From Pseudoneurospora amorphoporcata (Eukaryota; Ascomycota; Sordariomycetes; Sordariales; Sordariaceae), in assembly GCA_033297205.1 (NCBI GenBank), contig MU859213.1:69447-88847 (forward strand): a DNA stretch of 19,401 bases, in the 5' to 3' direction. This document shows, in pieces, positions 1-8,640 of this stretch (positions within the stretch are counted from its first letter, which is position 1; each line of letters opens with the position of its first letter). The position numbers were made by a program, and so were the translations under genes. The notes under the pieces were generated by a model. That model searched no databases. It was given only the letters and a program-made list of their open reading frames with translations, and was not told where the DNA came from.

Positions 1-94
1 GTGCCGCGGGTGGTGCCCAGCCCAGACGAACCGAACTTCTGCCGGCCTTGTCGGGTGTTGTCAAGGGTTTTTAAGCACACGTAAGTCCCAGCAA

Positions 95-116
95 CCCCCC
101 CCCCCCCCCCCCCCCC
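95..116. repeat. 22-base poly(C) tract
   Basis: An uninterrupted run of 22 C sits inside a copy of the local G/C-rich repeat: it is preceded by CCCAGCAA and followed by TGTCCCAACAACCCC, which is the reverse complement of the repeat theme. It probably grew by slippage in a natural C run. Its length in the assembly may be unreliable. Confidence 0.9.
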
Positions 117-143
117 TGTCCCAACAACCCCTTTGCCTGAAGC

Positions 144-176
144 TTTGGGGTTGCTGGAACAGGGGTCTTTACTGTA
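144..176 (+). repeat. G-rich dispersed repeat, copy 1
   Basis: The core TTGCTGGAACAGGGG is followed by TCTTTACTGTA. The same layout recurs inverted at 469-503 and direct at 803-835, with shorter pieces at 116-131 (inverted) and around 781-795. One frame of the three copies encodes a recurring G-C-W-N-x-G-(F/L)-Y-C peptide. It could be a decayed piece of a coding element or a simple G-rich subtelomeric repeat; I do not recognise the family. Confidence 0.7.
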
Positions 177-468
177 CCTCGGGCAATATCCTATGCTCGA
201 TACGTGTAATTCCCGTGATTCGGTGAGGTCTGCTCGTGCAAGGAGTTATCTAGGCTTACCGGATTGGATCACGGCAGGTAAGCACTAAATCTTAGTAGTA
301 TGCAGTTGTCCGAAAAGAGAAGTTACACAGGGCTTTTCACGTTGTTGATTGGTCAAAGTATGGTCTTGGCAACGTGTTGGCAGAGTCCCCGCGGTCCTAC
401 CCACATGGAAACCGCAGCCAAACACCAAACACTGGATTTATCAGGACCCGAGTCCCAGGGCCGAAACA

Positions 469-503
469 TACAGTAAAAGCCCCAGTTCCAGCAACCCCAA
501 AAG
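469..503 (-). repeat. G-rich dispersed repeat, copy 2 (inverted)
   Basis: Read on the minus strand this copy gives TTTTGGGGTTGCTGGAAC followed by TGGGGCTTTTACTGTA, matching copies 1 and 3. Its minus-strand reading contains the peptide G-C-W-N-W-G-F-Y-C. A further G-rich AACAGGGGGGG piece lies just to its right (about 516-528). Confidence 0.7.
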
Positions 504-628
504 GCCGGGCAGTTAGAACAGGGGGGGTTTGCTAGGACTAGGGTAGGGTACACAGGCCGCACTACCAAAACCACCCAAAAAGAAGCCTAAGGTATGCTCA
601 AACTTTTGTCCCCCGCTATAAGACTATA

Positions 629-643
629 CTAACCCTAACCCTA
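629..643. repeat. Short telomere-type tract (CCCTAA orientation)
   Basis: CTAACCCTAACCCTA gives two and a half units of the TTAGGG repeat used at most filamentous-fungal telomeres. Such a short tract can arise by chance or by repair; it is noteworthy because an opposite-orientation tract lies at 2757-2768. Confidence 0.6.
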
Positions 644-802
644 CGCGTTCTACCCTTTTTTCCACCCCAAAACTTGACCTTCCCATACAAATTTAAGAGC
701 AACTTTTCACATTTACGTTGCTAGTTGCTAGGTTGCGCTTACTCAGCAAGAAAAATAAAAATTTCCCTCTGGGGGTTCTTGCAACAGGGGGGGTTGCCCG
801 TA

Positions 803-835
803 TTGGGGGGTGTTGGAACAGGGGGTTTTACTGTA
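803..835 (+). repeat. G-rich dispersed repeat, copy 3
   Basis: The core TGTTGGAACAGGGGG is followed by TTTTACTGTA, as in copies 1 and 2. Immediately upstream is another G-rich piece (GCAACAGGGGGGGTTGCC, from 781). The plus-strand reading contains G-C-W-N-R-G-F-Y-C. Confidence 0.7.
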
Positions 836-1084
836 GGTACCTCTACGTAGCGCGCCAGGGTAGACATGAATGGGTTGATGGATTGAGTTTTCTCACGAGG
901 GCAATTGTTGCCCATCGTTCAAACTACACCTTACATGTGATTGCGGGCGGTCTTTTGAATGGATGTGAGCCTTAGAGTGGTGCAGAAAACAGTAAGTGGC
1001 GTAGAGCGGAGTTGAAGTTCGGCAGAAGATACAACGCCCAACCCGGTTGATTTTCAGTAATCTGCATTCAACAACGTCAGCCTG

Positions 1085-1156
1085 CTCGTCTGGGCTAGAA
1101 ACGCCCTTCGGACGACCAAGCCAAGGGGCCTCACAGGCGTTTCTAGCCCACACGAG
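1085..1156. repeat. Inverted repeat with 21-bp arms (hairpin-forming)
   Basis: The left arm 1085-1105 pairs with the right arm 1136-1156 with a single mismatch (1090/1151). The inner 15 bp, TGGGCTAGAAACGCC against its exact complement, are perfect. The loop is 30 bases. I see no flanking target-site duplication that would make it a clear miniature transposon; it could be a transposon terminus pair, a structured RNA or a recombination scar. Confidence 0.8.
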
Positions 1157-1781
1157 TACCGCGAGGTTCGAAGATCATAACTCTGGCTGGTTCGGCGAGG
1201 AAAAAGAAAAAGAAGAAGAGCCCATCATGCCGCCTTGAATCCCTTAAGCCGGGAAACTGTATCATTTTTGCCAAGACATTCTCTACTTTCAGTAGGTACT
1301 TAGTGACCACCCAAAGATTCGCCAAGAACACGCAAAAATCGTGAAGTCTCAGGTATCTGCGTAGCCAAGATGCACAGCCCGGTGATTAAATGTGAAATCG
1401 GTTGATCACACAGATTGTTTTGGGAAAAATGATAGGCTCAAGACATTGGAAAATGCAAATGTGAGCTATCGCCAGAAATATCAACATCCTCTACGTCCCA
1501 ATTCCCAACTGTCCCAACTCCCAACCGCTGGTTCTTGAGGTACCTGTAACGTCAGACGCCAATTCCAGCTACTCCTCCGTTGTTTGATCCGTTCAATGGC
1601 ATTGTTCTGGGAGACGAGGAGGGAAACTGCCCCTGGACTGGATCAGCTGCCCGCTAAGGAATGTCGCACGCAGAAAGATGTAGGTACACGCACGCGCACC
1701 TTGAACCGAAGCCGCTGCGACGACGGGCGCCGTTTCTCAAACACCAACCTGCAAGGTAAGCTGGGGCGTGCATCCGTCATC

Positions 1782-2075
1782 ATGTCAGATTCTGACCACT
1801 GCGCCAAACACCCCAAAAATTGGAGCTCCATCGATTCTGACACATCATCGAGGCCTGACCTGCATTGCACCGTACCAGTACATGCACATGGAAATCGCCA
1901 AGAGATACCACATGCAACCCCAATGCGGGATGCCATACATACAACGTCTACAGTATCCGGATGCATCCAGTACTTATCCAATTATATCAGAGTATCTCTC
2001 GAAATTGGGATCCGCAAATCGAATAGGGGTAGATACCGGTGTTCTTGTTCTGTTTGGTTGGTACGGCGAACATGA
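1782..2075 (+). pseudogene. Possible decayed family relic (doubtful)
   Basis: An ATG at 1782 begins M-S-D-S-D and its context (ATCATGTCAGATTCTGAC) resembles the second in-frame ATG of gene D (ATCATGTCTGACTCCGGC at 16655). The frame runs 97 codons but loses protein-like character after about 30 residues, while a neighbouring frame (about 1850-2080) becomes Tyr/Gln/Met-rich, as in the N-terminal halves of the array's proteins. I find no Myb-like domain and no exon 2 module after it. It may be a frameshifted relic or chance. Confidence 0.15.
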
Positions 2076-2718
2076 TGGCTAGGTAGCCCGGTACCTACTA
2101 GGTGTCATGGCTCACAAAAAAAAAAGTGCTTTGGCAAACACAGCCGGAGCCGCCTTTTTGGCTACACGCCCCGCAAATTCCGCAATATTCTTACTCCTAC
2201 CAAACGTTCAAATAAGCAAAGACAAGAGAGACCGGCGGCACTGATGTCCAATCATATTTCGATGCCTTGGAAGAGAGGACGATGCTTGGTTCGCTGGCGT
2301 TGGCAAAAAGGCACATAAATGGTAAGGCTGTAGGCCCTGGCTTTGGTAGCAGCAGGGTGAAAGGTGCTCGGAGCATGGAAGCTCGGCAAGCTCCGTGAGA
2401 CGCCTACATGTGGAAAATACATCCGTCTAGACTAAAGGCTCCTCAAAAGCCTCTGGCACGTGTGCGACGACAGAGCTTCCTACCCGGCCATTACACCTCT
2501 GCATAGATATAAAATGTTATATAGCTCCGTTTTTGCGGGTGACAAGGATCTTTATTTTTCACACAAGAAAATCAAAGTTTGCTAACAAGTTACCTCCATG
2601 CAGAGGGTGTACTCCAGTCTGGGGAAGCGGCGGTCCTAGAGTGGTCAAACGACTCGACCCCTTGACCATAACCCGTGCCACGCAACCCACTTCCCTTAAG
2701 TGGGTGCTCACCACGAGT

Positions 2719-2746
2719 ACGGCCACACCAGCACGGCCACACCAGC
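2719..2746. repeat. Two exact copies of a 14-bp unit
   Basis: ACGGCCACACCAGC occurs twice back to back, followed at 2750 by a partial start of a third unit (ACGGCCA), directly next to the TTAGGG-type tract. Confidence 0.85.
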
Positions 2747-2756
2747 AAAACGGCCA

Positions 2757-2768
2757 GGTTAGGGTTAG
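2757..2768. repeat. Short telomere-type tract (TTAGGG orientation)
   Basis: GGTTAGGGTTAG lies in the opposite orientation to the tract at 629-643, about 2.1 kb away, and is followed by a G-rich stretch. Confidence 0.55.
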
Positions 2769-3271
2769 AGGGGGTATTTGAGGGTGCGAGTCTGGCGAGT
2801 CCCAAAAAAGTGGGGGCGTGGCACGGGTAGCTGCCTGACCACCTCATGGTTCGTGTGGCCTATAGAACACTGCTGCTCCCCTGGATCATGCAAGCTCACT
2901 ACTGGCAGGGATCATAACCAGTATTGGATGCTCCCCGTTCCGCCCGCCATACTGAAGTATTGTTAGGCGCGGATCAGATCATGTACCGATACTTTCTTGA
3001 CATGCTGGCCCGCCTGAAGCTAACCTTATTAAACAACCGCAAAGCCGCAAAATGGCTCGTGCTTAAACGTGCTGTGCTCTGGTTTGTTGAGGAGTTACCC
3101 TTACCCAGATGATCGGTATGGGTACTTCATACAATGAGCTACCTACCTACTGTAGCACTCAAAGTGGGAAAAAGCAATGTTTGGCGTGGTGACAGCACTT
3201 AGCTAGACTGGGACCGCCCCATAGGTAGTTTCAACTGTCGTCGAAGAATCAAAAGCCAACCGCGGGTTTCC

Positions 3272-3277
3272 TATAAA
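3272..3277 (+). promoter_or_regulatory. Candidate TATA box of gene A1
   Basis: TATAAA lies 204 bp before the ATG at 3481. The intervening 3340-3480 stretch is pyrimidine-rich with several CATTC/CTTCA words, typical of fungal start-site regions. The distance allows a 5' leader of about 150-180 bases. Confidence 0.4.
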
Positions 3278-3480
3278 CAGCCTACTGTCCGCTTTCATGG
3301 AACGTATATGAACGCGCGCGTCACACCATCCACAGCGATGTTTTCTCAGACATTTAAGCTCATTTCCACCGCCTCATCTACAGTCAAACTGCATGCCCTC
3401 AGTTCTTTCATTCTTCAATCCTCCTATAGCCATCTCCCTGTTTGATCCTCTCCTAGCCATCCTCCCGACACACTCTCAAC

Positions 3481-4476
3481 ATGTCGCCAGGCCACTTCCA
3501 TGACCACCAGCCCCCTTTGCCCTTGGATGAAAAAGATGACGTACCTCAGGGGCTCCCGCCCGGTTATAGCAGCGCCAGCCAACATCCCACGTACAACTCG
3601 CCGGCTCTTTGCGGCATGGGTCCTCAGTTTACCCATCAGGTCCAACGCTCGACGGTCTATGGATCAACGCCCTTCGAACATCAGCAGACACACATGGGCT
3701 ATCAGCACCACCATACGGAGATAATTGGAGGCGAGCAGAGTGGGCAGGCCATCGCCGCGATGCAGAGCATGCAAGGAGCACCAAGCTTTGACCCGCCGTC
3801 TTTCCGCAGTGCCATGGATGTTGGGACACAATATCCCTCTGCCTCTGATTTCTCCCAGTTCAGTCAGGCCGGGTGGTTCGCGCCTCAACAGGCAGCAGGC
3901 AGGCCACAAACTCCCATGGCGCAAGGTCCTATCGCGGCGGCTCTTCCTTACATTAACAGAGCGAGAGCGTCCACGTCCGCACATGGTCGAACGAACTCTG
4001 CATGGACGGATGAGCACACCGAGGTTCTACGCCAAGGCAAACGAGCGGGTAAATCGGTCCCGGACATCGTCAAGGACCTCTCCCGAATTGACGGCGTGGA
4101 AAGAACCCCCAACCTGGTGTCAAAGAGATGGGGAAGGATGAGGGAAGGTTGTGTAAAGAAACATGTAAGTACCTACCACATGATACTCACCCAGTCCAAC
4201 ATGAATTGTCCCAGCTTTGAAGAGAGCAAGCGCCGCTGACACTCCTTTCCCACATTGTAGGAGATGGACTCGATTCTTCACGCCGTATGTCCAGAAATGG
4301 TCCGAAGGGTCTATGACGAGCTGTCGAACCTCGATATCGCCCGTACGCCGGACTTCGGTGTCCAGCTCGCCGCAGCCGAGCGCCGGGCGAGAGACATCTT
4401 GCGGCAGCACGTCGCTAGGGGCGTCCAAGAAGTCGTCCTGAAGCTCTTCGGCAACGACGTATCGTTCTCCGAGTGA
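3481..4476 (+). CDS. Gene A1: Myb/SANT-like protein with helical C-terminus
   Basis: The model is join(3481..4164, 4261..4476), 299 aa. The start has A at -3 (CTCAACATG). The 96-bp intron has donor GTAAGT, branch CTGAC and acceptor TTGTAG, and is phase 0. Residues 1-170 are rich in Pro, Gln, His and Ser and look disordered. Residues 173-228 form a Myb/SANT-like domain with W175, a G-K-x-(V)-x-x-I turn, R-T-P-N at 208-211 and K-R-W ending at W217; in this fold such residues pack the helices and contact DNA. Exon 2 (229-299) begins with the helix shared by all six array genes (P239 at codon 11) and adds a second helix ending F-G-N-D. It is a close paralogue of A2: 32 of 56 domain residues are identical by eye. 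A sequence-specific nuclear DNA-binding role is inferred; targets and pathway are unknown. Confidence 0.85.
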
Positions 4477-6195
4477 GCGCGATGCGTCCCACCTGGGTCC
4501 AAGCGTGTTTCTCTTCCTTTGTTGTTCTTGCTGCGCTTGGAATCCACTTGGCCCTCGCCGTTGTGTCGTTTCGCGGAGTTGATGAGCCTCGTTGGCGTGT
4601 CGCCGCATCGCCTCGTCGTTGTATCACATCATAGTGCTACCTCGTCGGGTCGGGCCATCGCGCCTCGTCTCCACATCCTGTTGTCGCGTCTTGTCATCTT
4701 GTTCGATCGTCATGTACCTGGTTTTTCGTCTTTGAAGTTAGCTGATAATGCGTCTCTCTATCCTCGCTCAAGGCCAAGGCTAACGTGATGAAACGGTAAA
4801 CGTGATGGCGCCTTACCTTGGAACATACCAGGGTGGTAGCTGGATGACACTGATACGTCGAAGTCGGGCCTCTTTTTGAGCAGTGAAATTTTGACCATTG
4901 GGCTTGGAGTCATCAAGATGGCCGGAAGACTGGAGAACGTAGAATTTCGTGGCTTGGGGACAGATGGATGAAGTTGACCTGAAGCGGGGTAAGAGTGGTA
5001 CGTGCACCGGGAAGCACTAACAATAAACCCCAAAAAGGAAGGCTCGCGTATCTCATCCTTGGCCGGGCAAGAACAAAGGGTCATCCTCATTATAATTTGG
5101 CACGAGAAACTGGTCCCTTCCGTTTGTTCTTCTGAGGGCAAATCACTTTATCCAAGTCACCAGCCTTCATGACCGCATATTTCTACGAATACGTACATCA
5201 AACCAGCTGGGCCTGACTGGGCACGTGACATCCAGCCCCTCATAAAGGGCTTACCCCGCCATGATTCTCGCTTTGGCACATCACGTGCATCATTTTGGCA
5301 GTCACAGTTTATTCCATTTTTGGAGTATCATATCGGTTCCGGGCTGCGCCCACGATGCCATCTTCGCGCCTGACCAATATTCCCATGCAACATGTTGCCG
5401 AATATGCAGAACGGGCATCACTCTACAGCATGTGCAAATCAAGGCAAGCCTCTGTGCTTCCACCAGTGATCATCCGCAGGGCTCAGGGCATTCCGGCATA
5501 TGGGGCCGGTCAATAACTGGTTCCGATTGGCTGAACCCTTGCATGGCTCCAAGCCAGGCTCGAGGCAGGCTCGAAGCAGGCACCATGCCAGCACCGCGCC
5601 GGCCCCCATGTTCTTTGACCTATCTAACGCGACGTCGTGCCAGATTCGATTCATGGCTTAGAGCCGGCTTGGTGGCCTCAACTCGTCACTGGCAATGAGC
5701 TCGAGATGTTCAAAAAGCTTACGGCATAATGACAGGGCAACGGTATCAGCTGAGTGCCAACGATCCCCACTCACAAGCCCGCCGTTTGTTGATATCTACC
5801 GAATAAGCGTACCTAGGTATTTTTGGCGTTGTGAAGTTCCGAATACCTTCACCAATCGCATTACTCTTAGGCGGAATGCTAGACACGGACCTTCAGCCTT
5901 TCGCAAGCGACAAGCCAGCTCTAAGCCATAAACCGAAACTGATAACACCACTTCAAAGAAAATCCTACTACAGAAACAAAATGCATGGTTCTTTGAGTCA
6001 ATATATGCTACAATGGGGTCTCACAATATGCCCTTCCATGACACTAGTGGATCAAACTCTAGACCTCTTCAAGATGTCGTTTGGTGAGATATAATTATTC
6101 CCCTTCCAGCCTGTTATGCTTCCTGTTGGAATCCATCGCAGTTTAAAACCTCACCAACCGAAACCCTAGACAAGAACTTTCCTTCTTTCAGTCAG
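4477..6195. other. A1-B1 intergenic region
   Basis: I see no supported gene. The first 240 bases after the A1 stop are unusually rich in TCGT (about seven by eye between 4560 and 4720), as is the 3' side of gene D. At 5560-5585 short 11-bp tandem units (AGGCTCGAGGC/AGGCTCGAAGC) occur. Frames at 4758-5141 (-) and 5261-5698 (+) show no domain, splice support or family resemblance. The last 100 bases contain ATATAATTA (6089-6097), and GTGAGA (6085) to TTTCAG (6191) could be a 5'-leader intron of B1. Confidence 0.5.
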
Positions 6196-7176
6196 ATGCA
6201 ACATGATGAACAATTCTATCTACTCAGTAAGTCCTGCTATATCCACGGCGGATTTCGATCATACCTCTACTTTGCTCAAGAAAAATACCAAACTAACAGG
6301 ATCGGGCTGAAGCATCCAATGCCAAAGCCTTCATGTTCGTCTAGATTCCAAATCCGTGAAGAAGAAAACGGCGCCGACCAGAAACCTCATAACGACATGC
6401 ACGGACTTGTCACGTCGAGCAATGACTTCCACACCATGCCTCCTCTTCACAGAATAGGATTGGAATGTCCACCTTCTCCGGACTTCTATAATCAATCTTT
6501 TCCGGCCTCACACAGACAGAAGCCCGTCTCGGCTGCCCAATCCAATTGGCCTCTGGACGAAGACAATGGATTCTCGGCCTCACACGTTCAGGGACAGCTT
6601 CCCTTTACACCCGAATGCCCCTTGGAGCTAGAAGTCTTCCAGCAATGGAAGTCCAACCACCCAGCCTACCAACAGCCTTCTGTAGAGGTAGCTGGCGGAA
6701 GCCACGACCTTGCCGATTGGATGATCAATACCAATGCCGCGGGTGAGCCCATGAGCATGACAGACTCGGGCGTAGACTTGTCGGTGCCCCCGAAATACCA
6801 TGACGCGAACCATGAGTGCTCCTCTTCACCATCTGTTTCCCCGGAGGTCTGCAGCAACCCTGACAAATGCGAGCTATCGCCCGACATGGCTGAAGCGATG
6901 CAGCGGTTTGGTGTCCCGCATATCTGTGAATATGAGCAAGCAAAGAGGCTGCTTGTCGAGAAGGTGCGGCTCCTAGAAACTCAACCCCCGAAGAGAGCCA
7001 GGCTAACTAACAACTGATGTTCTCTCTAGATTGTCAACAAGGTCTTGCAAAATGCCGCTCCGCGCATCATGGCGCTACTTGAGGAAGAGCTACGGAAGAG
7101 GGAGGATGATATGGACGATGTGGAAGAGGACCTGGACGATGAGGATATGGATTCGGAGTTTGAGGCGAAGCTTTGA
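6196..7176 (+). CDS. Gene B1: acidic-tailed family protein
   Basis: The simplest model is join(6196..6963, 7030..7176), 304 aa. The 66-bp intron has donor GTGCGG, branch CTAAC and acceptor TCTCTAG, phase 0. The 5' end is uncertain: ATG 6203 has better context (A at -3) and a consensus GTAAGT at 6227, and splicing to 6313 (CTAAC 15 bases before the AG) rejoins the main frame to give 273 aa. Residues 137-151 hold F-T-P-E-C, then E-V-F-Q-Q-W, followed by D-S-G-V-D-L (190-195) and the C-E-L-S-P block (225-256), all matched in B2. Exon 2 (257-304) carries the shared helix (P267 at codon 11) and then a very acidic tail, 282-301, with about 14 Asp/Glu in 20 residues. No catalytic motif is visible. 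An acidic tail suits an activator, a histone-binding protein or a partner of a DNA-binding paralogue; this is inference. Confidence 0.75.
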
Positions 7177-8168
7177 TGATCTGCTGAAATACGTTGATGG
7201 CGTGTGAGCTGGAACCGTCAGACCAGTTTGTAGTAGGAGATGCCGATTCTGTTCTGGGTCATGTCAATCATTCTGGCCTTTGGTTTGTTTGTTTGTCTAA
7301 TTGTCGATAGAGACGCATTTGTAATGTTATGCGATTGACAATGTACCCTTCTTGCATGACCCTGGCTTCCTGGTGGTTCGCGGTTGGAAGCTGCTACAGA
7401 GCCCGCCAATGAAGCGGCATCATGACAGGCGTGAAGCCATCTCGCAGTCTGCTTATCAGGAACTTCAAGTACCTACCTACCGCCGATCTTGGCGCAAGGC
7501 AACCAGGGGTTTATACCATTCTAGCTCGTCGTTGCTTTTGCTTTCTGTCCCACGTCTCTCCGTCCCCGAGACTAGCGTTTTCGGGCGGGCGGCAAGGCTT
7601 CCCTGACTTCCCCGGGCAAAGAAAGGCTAGGTATGTCTAAGGTAAGGTCCTGGGTGGTGGACCAGAGAGATGGGAAAGGCAAAAAGGCGGTTAACGGGCA
7701 GAAACGTGCAAAAAAAAACAATTTGCATTGCTCTGTGGTGATCTCCCGACGCAGGAAGAACGAGGCCGTGCGGTACCGCAGTGTTAGTGCATGAGTATGG
7801 GGACCATCGTTAAAAGCACTAATACCCTAACACTGACTGCCCTGAGCTTTAGAATGTTACAACCTGAACCCCAAAATCGCGAGCACTTCATGCTCCAAAG
7901 CACATGTCTTCAGCCCTTTGTCCCTTCGTCTCACGACCCACGAAAGCTCCTATCAAATCGATGCTTCTTCACAGCTACCTATATCCTGGCTACACATTGT
8001 CTTGTCAATCATTATGTCGAACATCCGGCGGCAAGTAAAAGCATGTTCACAGTGCAGACAACTCCTCAGATACTGATAGCCTCTGAATGTAGTGATGCTG
8101 AGAGAAAGGACAAAAGTCCAAAGGAACGAAAAGAACATTGTATGAAGATGGTTGGGTTACTTACACTA
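7177..8168. other. Convergent B1-C intergenic region
   Basis: B1 (+) and C (-) point at each other across about 1 kb. I see no supported gene. Plus-strand frames at 7352-7640 and 7791-8225 have no family resemblance, and the latter is antisense to the end of C. Confidence 0.5.
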
Positions 8169-8595
8169 CTAAGTCGCGTTCGCAGCCATCTGTCGCAACA
8201 AGATATTGCGCTGATACCACACTGAGATGTGATCCTTGAAGTACTTGATGTCCTCGTCATTTGGGGCGAACTCTAGGCCAACCACTGCCTTCAGCCCTTC
8301 CAAAACAATTTGGAGGGCTGCCGGGGTGACTTTCTCGATGGCATCGGAGAGCTTCTGTTGAATGGAAGTACAAAAATCAGCTTTTGTTTTTTTTCCATCT
8401 GTTGCGCGTGCAAGTTGAAGTTGAAGTGATGAATAAGCTTACTGCGGGATCGAGGGCCGCAATCCTCATTGCCTGATGGCTCGGTGTGGCCTCGATGTGA
8501 CTTTGACCTTGGAGGATCATCTCCAATACCATGGGGATGATCGACTCCGCGAAAGTGCCAATATGGGCAGGAAATTGATTACTATTTGCAGCCAT
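8169..8595 (-). CDS. Gene C: small helical-module protein, two-exon
   Basis: The model is complement(join(8169..8354, 8443..8595)), 112 aa. The start is the ATG at 8595 (G at +4). The 88-bp intron has donor GTAAGC, a CTGAT branch and acceptor CAACAG, phase 0 after A51. Exon 2 begins K-L-S-D-A-I-E-K-V-T-P, so P62 is at codon 11, as in the other five genes; L65, V68, L69 and L72 fit the same amphipathic pattern. Exon 1 holds a second copy of the motif: P21, L24, L28, G30 match P62, L65, L69, G71. There is no Myb-like domain and no acidic tail. It is the only minus-strand member of the array. It could be a stand-alone association module, for example a modulator of A/B proteins; that is inference. 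The protein otherwise matches nothing I recognise. Confidence 0.78.
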
Positions 8596-8605
8596 GACTG
8601 TTTAT

Positions 8606-8640
8606 TGTGTATGTGTGTGCGTGTGTGTGTGTGTCTGTGT
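8606..8640. repeat. (TG)n microsatellite in the C upstream region
   Basis: About 17 TG units with a few interruptions (C, A) begin 11 bases before the C start codon, so the C transcript would carry a (CA)n run in its 5' leader or promoter. Confidence 0.85.

Larger units (their letters stand above)
1..3480. other. Gene-poor, repeat-rich left flank
   Basis: I see no convincing gene before 3481. The stretch holds a long C tract, several copies of a G-rich repeat, two short telomere-type tracts, a large inverted repeat, a 14-bp tandem duplication and one doubtful gene relic near 1782-2075; these are listed separately. The open frames present are short, lack splice-supported extension and overlap on both strands. 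The makeup resembles a subtelomeric or rearranged region, but nothing here proves a chromosome end. Confidence 0.5.

Noticed and set aside
5261..5698. 145-codon frame between A1 and B1
   Set aside because: No domain, no splice support, His/Cys/Arg-rich composition typical of chance frames, and it crosses short tandem repeats.
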